From the NCBI GenBank assembly GCA_965153355.1, contig OZ231126.1:60388001-60452000 (forward strand): DNA of 64,000 nucleotides. Reading direction: 5' to 3'. A program made the translations under genes and the position numbers. Under the pieces are notes generated by a model, which made no database searches, was not told where the DNA came from, and saw only the letters and a program-made list of their open reading frames with translations. This DNA comes from Flaccisagitta enflata (taxonomy: Eukaryota; Chaetognatha; Sagittoidea; Aphragmophora). The first letter of the stretch is position 1, and each line of letters starts with the position of its first letter. Positions 18,535-29,874 of the stretch are shown here, one piece after another.

Positions 18535-20639
18535 AGACTGCTCTAACATCTTCTAAGGAGAAAGCCAAGTCCCCCCCTCAAAAAAGAAAAAAAAAAAAGA
18601 AAAAGCGATAGATTCCGTTTCTTTGCCTGTGTCAAGGAAGTTGCGTGAGATTGCAATTCAAATAAGTCTTAAAATACTTCATTCAGGCGCAAAAGAGGGA
18701 TTTGCAATGAGGAAGCAAAGTTTCAAACGGATCGATTGTCACTAAGCCAAATTACGTAACCATCAGTACCGTTAATTTGATCTCGTTTCCTCGTTACGAC
18801 ATGTGGGAGTTTGATGAATTTGTCTTTCCCTCAAATCAAATCAAGAAAAGCCAGCGATTTTTAGGTGCGCCATAGCACCTCTATGAGAGGCTCTGTCTAT
18901 TGGTTGGTCGGTCTGTAACGCTAGAGTTGAAAATCTCTAAGAGAAGCAAAAATCACTGGAAATGATTCAGAAACATGCTAACAGGATGTGCAAAAAATTT
19001 GGCAAAAACATGAAAACACAAAAACCACACTTCTTGATGGCCCAGTAACACAAAATTTGGGGTGTAGCCTCCTAGTTAGTTCTTATAGATGTTAGAATAT
19101 GCAGTTTTTTATAAGAATCTTGGTTGGCAAAGGAATGAATTTTGCTCTGGTCAAATTTTTCCATTTCACAGAATTTTTACCAGTAAAACAAACCAACAAA
19201 ACAAACCAGTAATCACTACGCTTAATATTACATCCAAATCAGTATCCCAAAGTGGTCAATTCATTGAAGGGTAATCATCATAGAAGCAGTACAGTCATTC
19301 TGACTCAAAATTGGCTTCAAAACAATTTTAAAAAATCAAATAAAACAGTTTGAAAGTCACTATCAATTTTGTCTTGTTTATCAGAATTCCTTTTCCCATG
19401 ACCACAATAAATGGACCTTCCCACCCCTCCATTGACTTCAATTCATGAATTCTTGCTGCCTGTGGGCAACTAGGTATGTGAAAATAAGGAAGCCTCATAT
19501 CAAAGCTATATTTTGATTTAAAAAATCATTTCAAAGCAGTTTAAAACTGTTCCTGGTAAAATTTTGCCAAATTTTTTGCACATCCTGTTAGGATGATTTT
19601 TAGATGCGCCATAGCATCTCTATAAGAAGCTCTGTCTGTCCGTCCGTCCATCCGTCGGTCACGCTTGAATAAAAAATCGCTAAAAATGTTTAAAATCAAT
19701 AGAAAACTTATTTCGTTCATCATAAATGATACTCGTCATTTCATTCACTAAAATAATCAGCTACGGTTAGGTTTTATAGAGCTGGGGATAGGTCGGATAG
19801 GTCTGGTGATGGGTCTGATAGAGGCTCAGGATAGGTCTGATGGGGGCTCAGGAAGGTCTGATGAAGCTCAGGAGAGTAATAACTGTGACCGACCCACCAA
19901 CTAACGGACGAACGGACGAAGCGGGGTGTAGAGTCACGTGCACGCGACTAAAAATGATCATAATCACGTCTGACTGGGTTAATTACAAGTCTGGCAACGT
20001 TTTAGGTGACGTCATTGGAGAGAGAGAAAGGAACCTCTCTTTGAGAAGCCTGTCCACCTGAATGTCCATGTTTATTATCCGGGGCTCAGTTTGTTTAAAA
20101 AGAAATTGATTATTTTAATAATGTATAACATAACATAACAAAACATGACAAAGTAGGGTTGAGTAGTAATGTTGTCCAACTTTCATATAACGTATAACGT
20201 ATAAGTGATCTATTTTGATTTCTAGGTTTTTTTTCATAGATATCTGAACCTTCTGAAAGTGATCTAAAACTGTTTTGGCTTTCTCCTCTAGCGTATGCCC
20301 GCTATTTAGAACCTGCAATTAAGTAGTATTATCGATAAAGCAAAACATTCGGATCTTTCGGCTCCCTTTGGGGAGGGACAAAATCTTTCGCCTCCCCTCC
20401 TTCCGAAGGACAAATTGTCCCTTGGAACATGCCTAGTATCAAGGATGGACTTGATAATGGAGTAGCGAATCAGAGGGGGAAAAGAGAAAAAAGATAAAGG
20501 TGGCACTGAAATATCAACTATGTCCACGATGACACAATTTGACACTTCATAGTACACATCTCTGATTGTTTCAAAATGACTTCCCTACAAACAAGCCCAA
20601 AAGGGCAACAGTCGCGTGCTTCAGGAAATGACAAACAAA

Positions 20640-21395
20640 AGAGCAAAAACATGTCAAAATGTTAAAAAATGTTAAAAAATGTTAAAAAATGTTAAAAAAT
20701 GTTAAAAAATGTTAAAAAATGTTAAAAAATGTTAAAAAACGTTAAAAAATGTTAAGAAATGTTAAGAATTGTTAAGAAATGTTAAGAAATGTTAAAGAAT
20801 GGTAAAAAAATGTTAAAAAATATCAAAAAATGTCAAAAAATGTCAAAAAATGTTAAAAAATGTTAAAAAATGTTAAAATAGGTACAGACGAAAGTGAAAT
20901 ACAAGAAGTTAACCCCCCAAAAACTGTAGCACCCCCCCCTACAGCCGCAACCGCTCAATGAAAATAGGCATATAAGATTGGGAATAGAAGTTTACATCAA
21001 TACAATTAGCCTCATCAGAGCGATTTTTTAATTTTAATCTCAGTAAAAAGTTACAGCTTAAAAACTAGTCTAAAATTAACACTTTTTGAATATTGTTAAA
21101 ATTACAATTTTTAACTAGTTTTTTTGCTATAATTTTTTACTGGGAATGAAATTCCAAAATCGCTCTGATGAGGCTAATTGTATTGATATAAGCTTCTATT
21201 CCCTACCTTATATGTCTTTCTTCATTTCCCAGTTGAGGCTGTAGGGGGGGTGCTACAGTTTTTGGGGGGTTAACTTTTTGTAATTCACTTTCGTCTGTAT
21301 ACTGTTAAAAAGTGTTAAAAAATGTTAAAAAATGTTAAAAAATGTTAAAAAAGATATTAAAAGATGTTAAAAAATGTTAAAAACGCTTAAAATTC
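20640..21395. repeat. TGTTAAAAAA 10-bp minisatellite split by a MITE
   Basis: The 10-bp unit runs from about 20658 to 20878 and again from about 21301 to 21395. The break is a 413-bp foldback element at 20885-21297 flanked by TA, with TIRs starting CAGACGAAAGTGAA and sharing GTTAACCCCCC and TGTAGCACCCCCCC blocks. Confidence 0.85.
20885..21297. mobile_element. Foldback MITE inserted in a minisatellite
   Basis: The long inverted arms (about 170 bp each) include AATTAGCCTCATCAGAGCGA and its complement. TA flanks on both sides and a non-coding interior suggest a Tc1/mariner-type non-autonomous element. Confidence 0.8.
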
Positions 21396-21763
21396 AAAAA
21401 TGTGACCGACGGACGGACCGACCGACGGACCGACCGACAGAGCAAGGTGTAGAGTCGCGTGCACGCGACTAGAAAGACTGTAATTCGTGGATATCCGTTT
21501 AAGCGGGGACTGCGGGGTTCGATATGATTTTTGACTCATTAGTCATTACCCCAAATAGTATTATATTTACAGTTGAACGCCGCTCTAACGGATTTCAGGG
21601 GACTAATAATTTTTTTCTGTTAAAGGCGGACGTTTATTATTGCCAAAAAAAAAATTAAAATGAAGGGACCATGAATTTGCACCTATTAAAAGCGGAATTC
21701 CGTTGGTAGCGGGTCCGTTAGAGCAGGGTTCAACTGTATTCCCTTGACATTGATCCCACTCAG

Positions 21764-22465
21764 GCGATGTTTTCTGCGCAAGCCGCGGCAAACAAGAAAA
21801 CTGGCACGAAAGAAGCCGCCGTTACTGAAGACAGCGTTTTGAGGGACATCATGGCGGAGCTCAAGCAAGAGCCCGTGTTGCTGGCGAAAAACACAGCGGC
21901 GATAAATAACGGTAGGTGAAGTTTCAAGCATCTTATGTTGAGCTTATCCTTCGCAATTGATGTGTGTATGTTGGTGTATATGCGTTGTGACCTTTGCGTG
22001 TGCGTCCGTGGGCCGTCCGTGCGTACAGAACGTGACTTGACTCTGGTTCACAACTCACAAATCAAGTCTAGTCTCAAACTTTCATCCTTTTCAGCTCGTC
22101 CCCTGGAAAACAAGGCCTCGAATCCTTTTAGCGTTCAGCGGTCATCTTCCCCGGTCCCATCGCTCCCTACCCCCAAAAGCCACGTCTCTGCCAATTCCAA
22201 GCTTAGCAATCCCAGACCTTCGACGCCCGCGTCTCAAGACCGGAAATCGAGTGTTACGCGAGAGTCGTCGCAGTCGGATGTCAACAGCAGCGCCGGTAAA
22301 GCGGTCGTCTCGAAGGCTACCGCGCCAACTTCACTAGAGTCTTCTCGGAATGTATCGACGCCTTTGGAATCCCTCGTCAAACCCGCCGTCGATACCATTT
22401 CCATCGCCTCAACCAAGTCTGTCGGCGGCGTCTCCGCCGCGCCGACGACAGTTTCGTTGGATACG
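21764..22465 (+). CDS. Two exons of an unidentified Ser/Pro-rich protein
   Basis: Inferred exons are 21764-21911 (acceptor CACTCAG, donor AACG/GTAGGT) and 22095-22465 (acceptor TTTTCAG, donor TACG/GTATTT). Phase 1 at the joint agrees and both are open. The predicted stretch (about 172 codons) starts AMFSAQAANKKTGTK-like, has a short charged helix (DIMAELKQEP) and then a long Ser/Thr/Pro-rich disordered part. I do not recognise the protein. Neither first nor last exon is seen, and the following (CT)n plus an opposite-strand gene make continuation to the right uncertain. It could be a fragment. Confidence 0.5.
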
Positions 22466-22582
22466 GTATTTACATGCCGACGATTGTAGCAGAATGAACT
22501 AACTTTTTTCACGATCGTCTTCGTCTTCATTTTATTCATGAATGCTGGCATTTCTGACTCTATCTGTCCGATCTCCTCTGCT

Positions 22583-22587
<5 letters not shown>

Positions 22588-22643
<56 letters not shown>

Positions 22644-22666
22644 GTCTCTGTCTGTCTCTGTCTGTC

Positions 22667-22731
<65 letters not shown>
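22588..22731. repeat. (CT)n-(GTCT)n-(CT)n compound microsatellite
   Basis: On the minus strand this GA tract follows directly after the last recognisable SRCR residues of the neighbouring gene, without a GT donor at the junction. The Glu/Arg tail it would encode is probably not real protein. Confidence 0.9.
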
Positions 22732-22735
<4 letters not shown>

Positions 22736-25700
22736 GTTGGCAATCATTCTTCCCATCATGATCCCAGATGCAATCACTCAATTCAGCTTCCTCTCCCAGA
22801 CAGTCGAAATTATCGGTGTCAATGTGGATTTTGTCTTTTCCTTTGCCAAATAAATCAACGCCTTTGATATCCCATCTGTTGCCATCGGAACCAAATGTGG
22901 CTTCTAATGCCCCATGACCTAGCATTTTGCACACAATCTCCCCAATAGTATTGGTAAATCGATCATCACAAATGGTTCCCCATGTTCCTTGATAAAGGAC
23001 TTCTACCCTACCCTCCCTTAGTGACTTGCCACCAATAAGGCGAACTGGCATTTTGTAGGTGGATTTTTGATTGTTTCTTTGCGTATCTTCTTCGGTGCTT
23101 TTGTCTATTGAGGTTGTAGTGGTAAAATCATTTGACACGGAAGGATATGTGATTTCTCCCTTGGGTGGAGCCTCAATGCTTATTGCAGATTTTCCATCTT
23201 GTTCTCTGAGAATTTCCTGTGTGACATCAGTAATGGCAAGTCCTACAAGGTTGATTTTGGAAAATGCTGGATCTTTTGGTCCGCGTTTTAAACCACGTCC
23301 AATAGCGAAGCCACTTTCCCCCAGAGTGACATCGTTTCCTACTGGATGAGGAATTTTGATGTCAGATGGAGTATTGTTGCTGACAGCAAGCTTGCCGTTT
23401 TCCCAAAGTGAGAGACCAACCACAGGATGGAAGGAAAAGGATAGATTATAAATTTTGTTGGCGGTAAAAGAAGGAAATGATACAGACCAGACTTTGCCCT
23501 CTTTGTTATAGGTACCAACAAGGTTTCCATTCAGTGAGGCGAGGCGAAAGTTCTTGCTCTCAACAAATATCTGTTCGCTACCAACATCAGGGAAGCTGGC
23601 CTTGATATTGTAGCTGATGCCGAGTGCAGAAGATTGAACGGGTGAAACATATCTGCCAGCGGCATTGCCTTCAAATCTAAGCATATTTTCATTTGTCCCA
23701 GTGGTATCTAATTTTGGTAGATTGGGGCCACTCAAAATCATGCCTGAGGCGCCGCATGGGATTGTTTTTCCTACTTGGTTTGGTAGCACAGCGGAGAAAT
23801 CAACAGAATCTTGAGTTACTGTCATGGGTTTGTTTCCAGAGTAACGAGCACCAGCTCTTAACATAGACATTCGATGCGCATTGCTTATCTCAATATCTCC
23901 CACGAAAATGTCAGAAAAATAGATATTCTTCCCATTGTCAACTCTCCCAATAATGACTTGAGAGTCTAGATCATCCAATGTTGGTAAATTCAGTGACGGA
24001 ACGGGTCGGTCTATTCTTGCAATAAGTGAATCATTGACAAAGACACTCAAGCCAAAAACGGGATGCCAAGAAACTTCATAAAATTGCCACAGATTAGGGG
24101 TAGGTGAGCGGCCATTAGCATACCATTTTTCGGTTGGCGTTAGTACATATGCATGCAATCTAGAATTGTTCTGGTACAGAGCCATTCTGGCAGTGTGGAC
24201 ATCCTTGCCTCCCAGCATTAAGAATGGTGTGAAAGACTGATAAGAGGAGCGTGGTTTGAGCCAAGCAGAAATGGTAAAACCATCATAACATCTACGAAGA
24301 TCTGCATTATTAAGGCAAGATCCTTCAGGCAGTTTTATAACAGCGTATTGTTTCTTACTGTCTTCCAGATGGAGTGCTTGGGTGTTTCCAATACCTGCCG
24401 TTATTGTTGGATTTCCATGGACATAATAAGTTCCACTTAGGGATGGGATACTATCACCAACCACGGTGTCTACAAAGTAGTTGTATTTGTCAATTTCCAT
24501 TGTACCAATATCTTTGATGTCTTTGGCAAATCCCATGCTGGTGTCTTCAAACTCTATTGATTCAATGTCAAAAGTACCAAGACCGTGATTGTCATTTGCA
24601 AAAAGGGCCTTATGAGGTCTACCGATGTAGATGTCGCCTTTAACAGCAACACTGTTTTCATCTTTTAGCTCTTGGTTGACTTTTTCGGGATCTTCCTGAA
24701 AACCGGCAAGTCTGCCATTCATGTAAACAGAGAGCCCGATATTCTGATGCCAGGTGGCATCCAATTGGTACCATTTGTCAAAATTTATGCTAATAGGCAC
24801 TAACCAGATGCGGCTTACCAAACGATTTGGCAAAAACACTTGGAAATACAAAGAACCACTCAAAAAGTAAACGGCAAAATTCTGTGAATCAATCAAACAG
24901 AAACTATCTTTTAGATTATGAAATCTTACTTTGGCTCTCATTGTCATACCATTTTCACATAGATTCACATCCTCAACTCCACATCCACCCTTTGGTGTGA
25001 TGTGGATATTCGTGCGTTCATTTGCAAATCTCAATGCTCTTTTAGTCCGCTCTTCCGCAGGAATTTCCTCCGGTTCACCGTGGATGGTGAACAATGCCTC
25101 GTTGATAGAAATAGAGTCGGTAATAGCCAATGTTTGATTTATCGCTTGCTTCAAATCGGCAAATTGTATATTGTACTTCATGGGGGTGTATTTGACATCT
25201 CGGTAAATGACTCCCGCTTTCTCCAAACGATCTCTGGAGGCAAAATGTATTCTTAAATCATCATACTGATAACGGCTGAAAAATGTAGAATCCGACATTG
25301 CTGGACAAATGCCAAGAAACAAATTTGTTTTGAAAGGTGCTTTACTGCCATTGGGTCCACGGCGGGAAGGCTTTGAAGCAGCGCAAGCCAATTTGTTATC
25401 AATATACAATTTCCAGCCCAGGTCTGGGTCAAATGTAATTTCATAGAAGTGCCATTTGTTCTGTTCTGGCAACTCCGAGGTTAAACGCCAAAAGTGATCT
25501 GTAGTGGCCAAAACAAGAACCAATTGACCATCCTGTTGGAGGAAAGACATGCCCGGATACTGTGGGAAACCTTCATGAGACAAAAGCTCGGCGCCATTTG
25601 ACACTATACAGCAATTGGAGTCCCAGTCCAGAGCCTTGTGCCAGAACTGGACGGTCAACCCCATGGAACAGATGGATAGGTCTTCGAAGCACGTAATTTT

Positions 25701-25842
25701 GCCATTTTGGCGGTCAAATTCTATGGTTGCAAACGCTTCATTTTCAGTCAAATCCAACATGTCTTGGCCTCGGTGACCACCTTCAGTAACTCTGGCGTAA
25801 CCATGAAGAGTTATCTTGACACCGTTTTTGCCAGTGATGAAT
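22732..25842 (-). CDS. LamG-like repeat protein with C-terminal SRCR domain (partial)
   Basis: This is one long open exon of about 1035 codons. It probably starts at the acceptor AACTAG at 25843-25844, whose pyrimidine tract is a (CT)n microsatellite. The protein shows about four concanavalin/LamG-like repeats of roughly 200 residues, each with a conserved core of the form KWYQLDATWHQNIGLSVYMN or WQFYEVSWHPVFGLSVFVND, followed by a GDIYIGR/IIGR-type strand. A Thr-rich linker leads to an SRCR domain (VRLIGG...GRVEVLYQGTWGTICDD...VCKMLGHG). SRCR plus LamG suggests a secreted or cell-surface recognition protein. The SRCR domain stops at its HSE motif where the microsatellite begins, so its last strand and Cys are missing. 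The first exon is not identified. Confidence 0.75.
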
Positions 25843-25857
25843 CTAGTTGAAACCAGG

Positions 25858-25858
<1 letters not shown>

Positions 25859-25921
<63 letters not shown>

Positions 25922-27250
25922 ATCATATTTACGCAATCAAGACCAGGTACCTGACCAATACATTGTTGCTTGCGGGTGGGCAGGGGCAGTAATGTGGATG
26001 GGAAGGAAGTTATTTGGATGGGCAGGGGCAATAATGCTCAGAAATCGCGATTAGGCGTTACCAACATACTGAGTCACTGATACATGGAAAACTCTTAAAA
26101 ATGGGCCCAATCTGGGGTTAGTAGCTCAACTTGTTAAGGCGGAAATACAGTGGGAACCCAATTTAACGACCCTGAAGGGATTTTTGGTTGTTTAATTCAA
26201 TATCTTAGTTTCCTCTGTTGATCTAAGCTGCATTTCAACTGGGTAAATAAGATGGTTATAGTCATCATTTGGGCATTTGTGCAAATGGCCAAAAGATATA
26301 CAGATAGAAAGACAGACAGAAACACACAGAAAGCTTTATATAAATATCATAATGTCATGTAAAAAAATAAATATAAGATACAAATCATTTGTGGGATATG
26401 AAATAACACTGAAAATTGAATTGATTTTGATTTAAATCATTTCGATTGAAAGTTTCTCTTTTTATAAAATCTCTGTCTTTATGTTCATCACTATTTTGTT
26501 GGATCTTTTTTGCTATTAATAGGTCTAAATTAAAATAAATAACAATTTCATTAAGATCATTAAAAAATCGGAAAGACCAGTATTCTTGTTCACTTTTATG
26601 TTAATTGTCTTAGTTCATGTTAGTAATAATGTATCTGAAGTTTTGGGATACACACTATAATCAAGTGATTCTGTGAATCATGCGTAATCATAACATGATT
26701 CAGGATGATCAGTGAAAGATGAAAGAAATGGATTTCGAATTTCAAACTTCAAGTTTTTGATTTTCAGTTTCTCAACTCTGATTTGGATTATCGGAAAGAT
26801 CGAAAATTGAGTTTGAATTGAAATTTGTAATTCGTAATTTTCTTTCTTTCCTTCTCTCATCCCACATCTCTTTTGTTGACGAAAAATTTTAAGCTGCATC
26901 TTTTTTCTTCTCTCACTCGCACATCTCGTTCTTATTCATATCATTAGCTGCAGTTCTGCAGTTTTTTTGTAGCTGTGAATGTGATCATATTCTATTTTCG
27001 TCTGCTTTTAATGTAAACGACGCTTTGATTTTCTATGCGAATCGCCATTTTCATCTTATCTTATTTGTTTTTTACACTCTACATTCTACATTTTGTTGTT
27101 TTGACTGGTTCGATCGTCCGTCTGTTCCGTTGTCATTCTGTCTTTGCATTTTTGTTTCTGCTTAACTGATTGTGATTAAATTGTTATGCATTTATCTTTC
27201 TTTTAGGTTTTCTCTTAATGAATGTAACACTAAACGTTTGTTAAGAGCAA
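25859..27250. other. (GA)n tract, then AT-rich DNA without a recognised gene
   Basis: A (GA)n tract at 25859-25920 forms the polypyrimidine side of the LamG/SRCR acceptor. A short dispersed-element fragment (GCGGGTGGGCAGGGGCA) follows at about 25975. From 26.1 kb the sequence is AT-rich and unremarkable. The left edge of the Polinton-type element probably lies here, but I found no terminal repeat. Confidence 0.5.
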
Positions 27251-27259
27251 CCAAAAAAA

Positions 27260-27688
27260 ATGGCTAACGTTCTGCCTTTCGTTAAACTAGATCCTAACGC
27301 TCGCATTCCTGTAAGAGCTTCCGTCGACGCTGCAGGGTTGGATCTTTTTGCACTGAACAAAGTCGTTATTTCACCCGGTAATCGCGCGCGAGTAGAGACT
27401 GGCATTCAAATGGCGATTCCACGTGGTTATTATGGCCGCATCGCTCCTCGTTCGGGCTTGGCTTTGAAGCATGGAATTGACGTCGGTGCCGGCGTCATAG
27501 ACGCCGATTATCGTGGCGCCGTGGCCATCCTTCTGTTCAATCATGGCTCTGAAGAAATTACGATCTATCCTCATGACCGTGTTGCGCAGCTAATTCTTGA
27601 AAAAATTACCTGCCCTCAGCCATTAGAGGTCGCTTCTCTCGAGGACACAGACCGTAGTTCAAACGGATTTGGTTCCACCGGCAACTAG
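27260..27688 (+). CDS. dUTPase, trimeric type
   Basis: It hydrolyses dUTP to dUMP and pyrophosphate, limiting uracil in DNA. The 142-aa single-exon ORF has the usual length and all five motifs in order: AGLDLFA, APRSGLA, GVIDADYRG, the HDRVAQLI-like motif and a C-terminal GFGSTG. The catalytic Asp of motif 3 and the motif 2 Ser are present. Motif 5 reads SSNGFGSTG rather than the common RGxGGFGSTG. The ATG follows an A-rich stretch and is the only sensible start. It lies next to the virus-like gene cluster and converges with it, so I infer that it is an accessory gene of the element. A host intronless copy cannot be excluded. Confidence 0.85.
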   Translation: MANVLPFVKLDPNARIPVRASVDAAGLDLFALNKVVISPGNRARVETGIQMAIPRGYYGRIAPRSGLALKHGIDVGAGVIDADYRGAVAILLFNHGSEEITIYPHDRVAQLILEKITCPQPLEVASLEDTDRSSNGFGSTGN

Positions 27689-28087
27689 ATTTTTTTGTTT
27701 TTAGCTGCTGTATTTCTAGTGGCACATTGCTAACTAGCCTTTTGTTTTTTATGTTAATGCGCTAGATGGCTAATGCTAGTGAAAACTAAATGAGTTTTTT
27801 TTGCATTGTTTCGTTTTGATTAATAATTACATTATTTAATGCGGTGTTCAGAACAATAATTAAGATTTATTGAACAGTCATGACAAGTAAAAAAAATTGA
27901 AAAATATTTGTGCTGTTACTCGGTGCATAAATAATTAAATGACTAAACGAGTCTCAAAGTAGGCTAATATTTGCGCTCTGTGGAATAAAGATGTTGCCAT
28001 GTTGCCTTAACTAATTGAACTAAGGGTGCAGTTCGGTTCGGCTTGCTTCAGCCTTGTTTTAAAGGTAGGTTAAAGAATTTTTTTTTC

Positions 28088-28393
28088 TTAGTTTTTTCTG
28101 CGCCTTCTTCTTCTTCTTTTCTTTGTGCATGTTCGTCTGCGGGGCTGCAAACAAGAAAATGGAGATTGATTTTATTTCATTTAATATCTTTAAAAATTTT
28201 GATATAAAAATCGATAATGAGCTAGGATTGATAAATATATCATATTTATCACCTTTGCTTTTGATCTGGAGCATCTTGTTTTTCTTCTTTTCCTGATCCT
28301 GCCATGTTTTGTTCTCCTTGTACTTCCCATAAGTTTTAAATCCTTTTCAAGAGTTTTAAATTTCAAGCTGGTATTTGCAGTTGCAATAGTCAT
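28088..28393 (-). CDS. Small Arg-rich protein (core/protamine-like), two exons
   Basis: Exons 28393-28253 and 28144-28088 (donor AAAG/GTGATA, acceptor TTTGCAG) join in phase 0 into about 65 residues. The last 40 are dominated by Arg and Lys (KKRRRRRRRKN at the end), as in DNA-condensing core proteins such as adenovirus pX/mu or protamines. A second frame, from ATG 28305 in a good initiation context, is also open across the same splice and would give an acidic-then-Lys-rich peptide ending further left. Composition and position at the end of the virion gene cluster suggest a core protein. This is inference; the choice of frame is not proven. Confidence 0.5.
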
Positions 28394-28563
28394 GTCAGTA
28401 TTTTTTTTGCAACAGTTTAATTGGTAGTTAAATCACTACATTCGTGACAAGTTTGATTTATAGAAACAATTTTAAAATCATTCTTTTTTTACATACAGGT
28501 AATGAGGTTAAGCTTTTTTTTGTTAATTATCTAACGCTTTTGTGGTTATCAAATTTTTTTTTC

Positions 28564-29141
28564 TCAAGTGATGTTTTGTTTGTAAAGCCAGTTTTGTTTC
28601 GCTGGTTTCGCTTGGTTTGTCCATTTGTTTTCTGGTTTTGCCGCCATGCAAGATTCGTTGTCCGCAATGTCTCGTTTCGCTTGGTTTGTCCATTTGTTTT
28701 CTGGTTTTGCCGCCATGCAAGATTCGTTGTCCGCAATGCCGCAATGCCGCAATGCCGCAATGCAAGATTTGTTGTCCGATAGCGATTTCCATGGGCATAT
28801 GGCGTCGTCGATAGGTTCAACCTTTAAGGCAATTTAGGCGGGTATTAATGAGACTCTTGTAACGAGCGATTTTTAGTTGCGGACACGCAACTCTATAAGA
28901 GGTTTTGTCCGTCCGTCGGCCGGTCGGTCGGTTGGTCCGTCCGCAACTGATGGCCTTGTATCCGGCCTTGTTTTGTTATGGCTAAGTTTAACATTAATTG
29001 AAAAGGCCTTACCTTGAAGCGTAATGAAGCCGGCACTCCAATGAGAATAACCGCAATGACAGCTACTATAATATAAAAGAAAAGGCGCCATCTTTGTCTC
29101 ATATCATTGAGGAACTCCATTGTTTTTTGTTTCAATTTCAT
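28564..29141 (-). CDS. Single-pass membrane protein with repeated Cys ectodomain, two exons
   Basis: Exon 1 (29141-29013) encodes a short charged N-terminus and one hydrophobic helix (LFFYIIVAVIAVILIGV), and ends at AAG/GTAAGG. Exon 2 (28821-28564, acceptor CCTTAAAG) joins in phase 0 and ends at a TGA, giving about 128 aa. The C-terminal part holds a 69-bp (23-residue) tandem duplication containing DNESCMAAKPENKW, with N-x-S sequons and one Cys per unit. The topology suggests N-terminus inside and a glycosylated repeat outside. A dispersed hairpin-ended element (28873-28978) sits inside the intron. The family is unknown; exon 2 is inferred from phase and codon openness. Confidence 0.5.
28623..28765. 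repeat. 69-bp direct duplication
   Basis: The unit is delimited by AATGTCTCGTTTCGCTTGG and GCCATGCAAGATTCGTTGTC blocks. It is followed by short GCCGCAAT repeats. The period is a multiple of 3, so it keeps the frame of the membrane-protein exon it overlaps. Confidence 0.85.
28873..28978 (+). repeat. Dispersed hairpin-ended element inside an intron of the element
   Basis: It starts AGTTGCGGACACGCAACTCT and runs through GTCCGTCCGTCGGCCGG to TATCCGGCCTTGTTTT. It is shorter than the copies at 2666 and 44500. Confidence 0.65.
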
Positions 29142-29254
29142 TAACTGTTGGGTTATTGAGAAATTAGTACATTCGCGAGAGGAAATTGTTAAATAAATAC
29201 AATAAAAGATTAAAAAGATTATGTTTTTGTTTCAAATTTGAATTGAGCGTTTGG

Positions 29255-29836
29255 TTAAAAAAAATGCTTTTCATACATTTTTAAAATTAATTTTTCATTA
29301 CTTTTTACGGAATTCCGTTGAAAAAGTTTTTTTAATGCCATAATCTTATTAGTCTTTTTTTTATTGTGTGTGTATGAAATCAAACCTAATGAGATATAGC
29401 CACAATAAAAAGAATTGTCATTTTGGAATTTCTCATTTAAGTTCAGTAATCTTAATGAGTTGTTTCTACAAAATATGTTAATATTGGCCATAACTATCGA
29501 GTTTTTGGTTATGTCATTGAGTGGATCACAGATTGTCGCGGTGGGATGCTGTTTATTTAGCGCGACGGTTATCAAGAACCAATGACCAATTATAGGTGGT
29601 TCATTATTATGATTAACACCATCAATTTGATCATTATTTGATTTTGAGTTCACCACCAGGTTGACATATGTTCTTTTTTTTTTCTTGGTGTCATTTACAA
29701 GAATACGGGCTAAATCTATGTGTGGAACAATGAGGTTGCCATCATTGGTGGAGTGATAGCAAACAGTACATTTCGATAGCACGTTGCATAAGTCTGTTTT
29801 TGATGTGGCGTCCTTGTATCTTTCTGATGCCATCAT
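29255..29836 (-). CDS. Adenain-like cysteine protease
   Basis: Adenain-type proteases mature capsid and core proteins of adenoviruses and Polinton-like viruses. The 193-aa single-exon ORF shows the catalytic set in the right order and spacing: His85 in GHWFLI, Asp104 in CDPLND, Gln138, and Cys145 in FYCGY seven residues after the Gln. The N-terminal part (IVPHIDLARILVND) also matches the adenain fold region before the catalytic His. Adenain is about 204 aa, so the length fits. The ATG at 29836 lies 39 nt after the MCP stop. The active-site set appears intact. Confidence 0.8.
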   Translation of the reverse strand: MMASERYKDATSKTDLCNVLSKCTVCYHSTNDGNLIVPHIDLARILVNDTKKKKRTYVNLVVNSKSNNDQIDGVNHNNEPPIIGHWFLITVALNKQHPTATICDPLNDITKNSIVMANINIFCRNNSLRLLNLNEKFQNDNSFYCGYISLGLISYTHNKKKTNKIMALKKLFQRNSVKSNEKLILKMYEKHFF

Positions 29837-29874
29837 TTTTTCGTTTTCTTTTTTTTTGTTTGCTTTTCGTCCAT

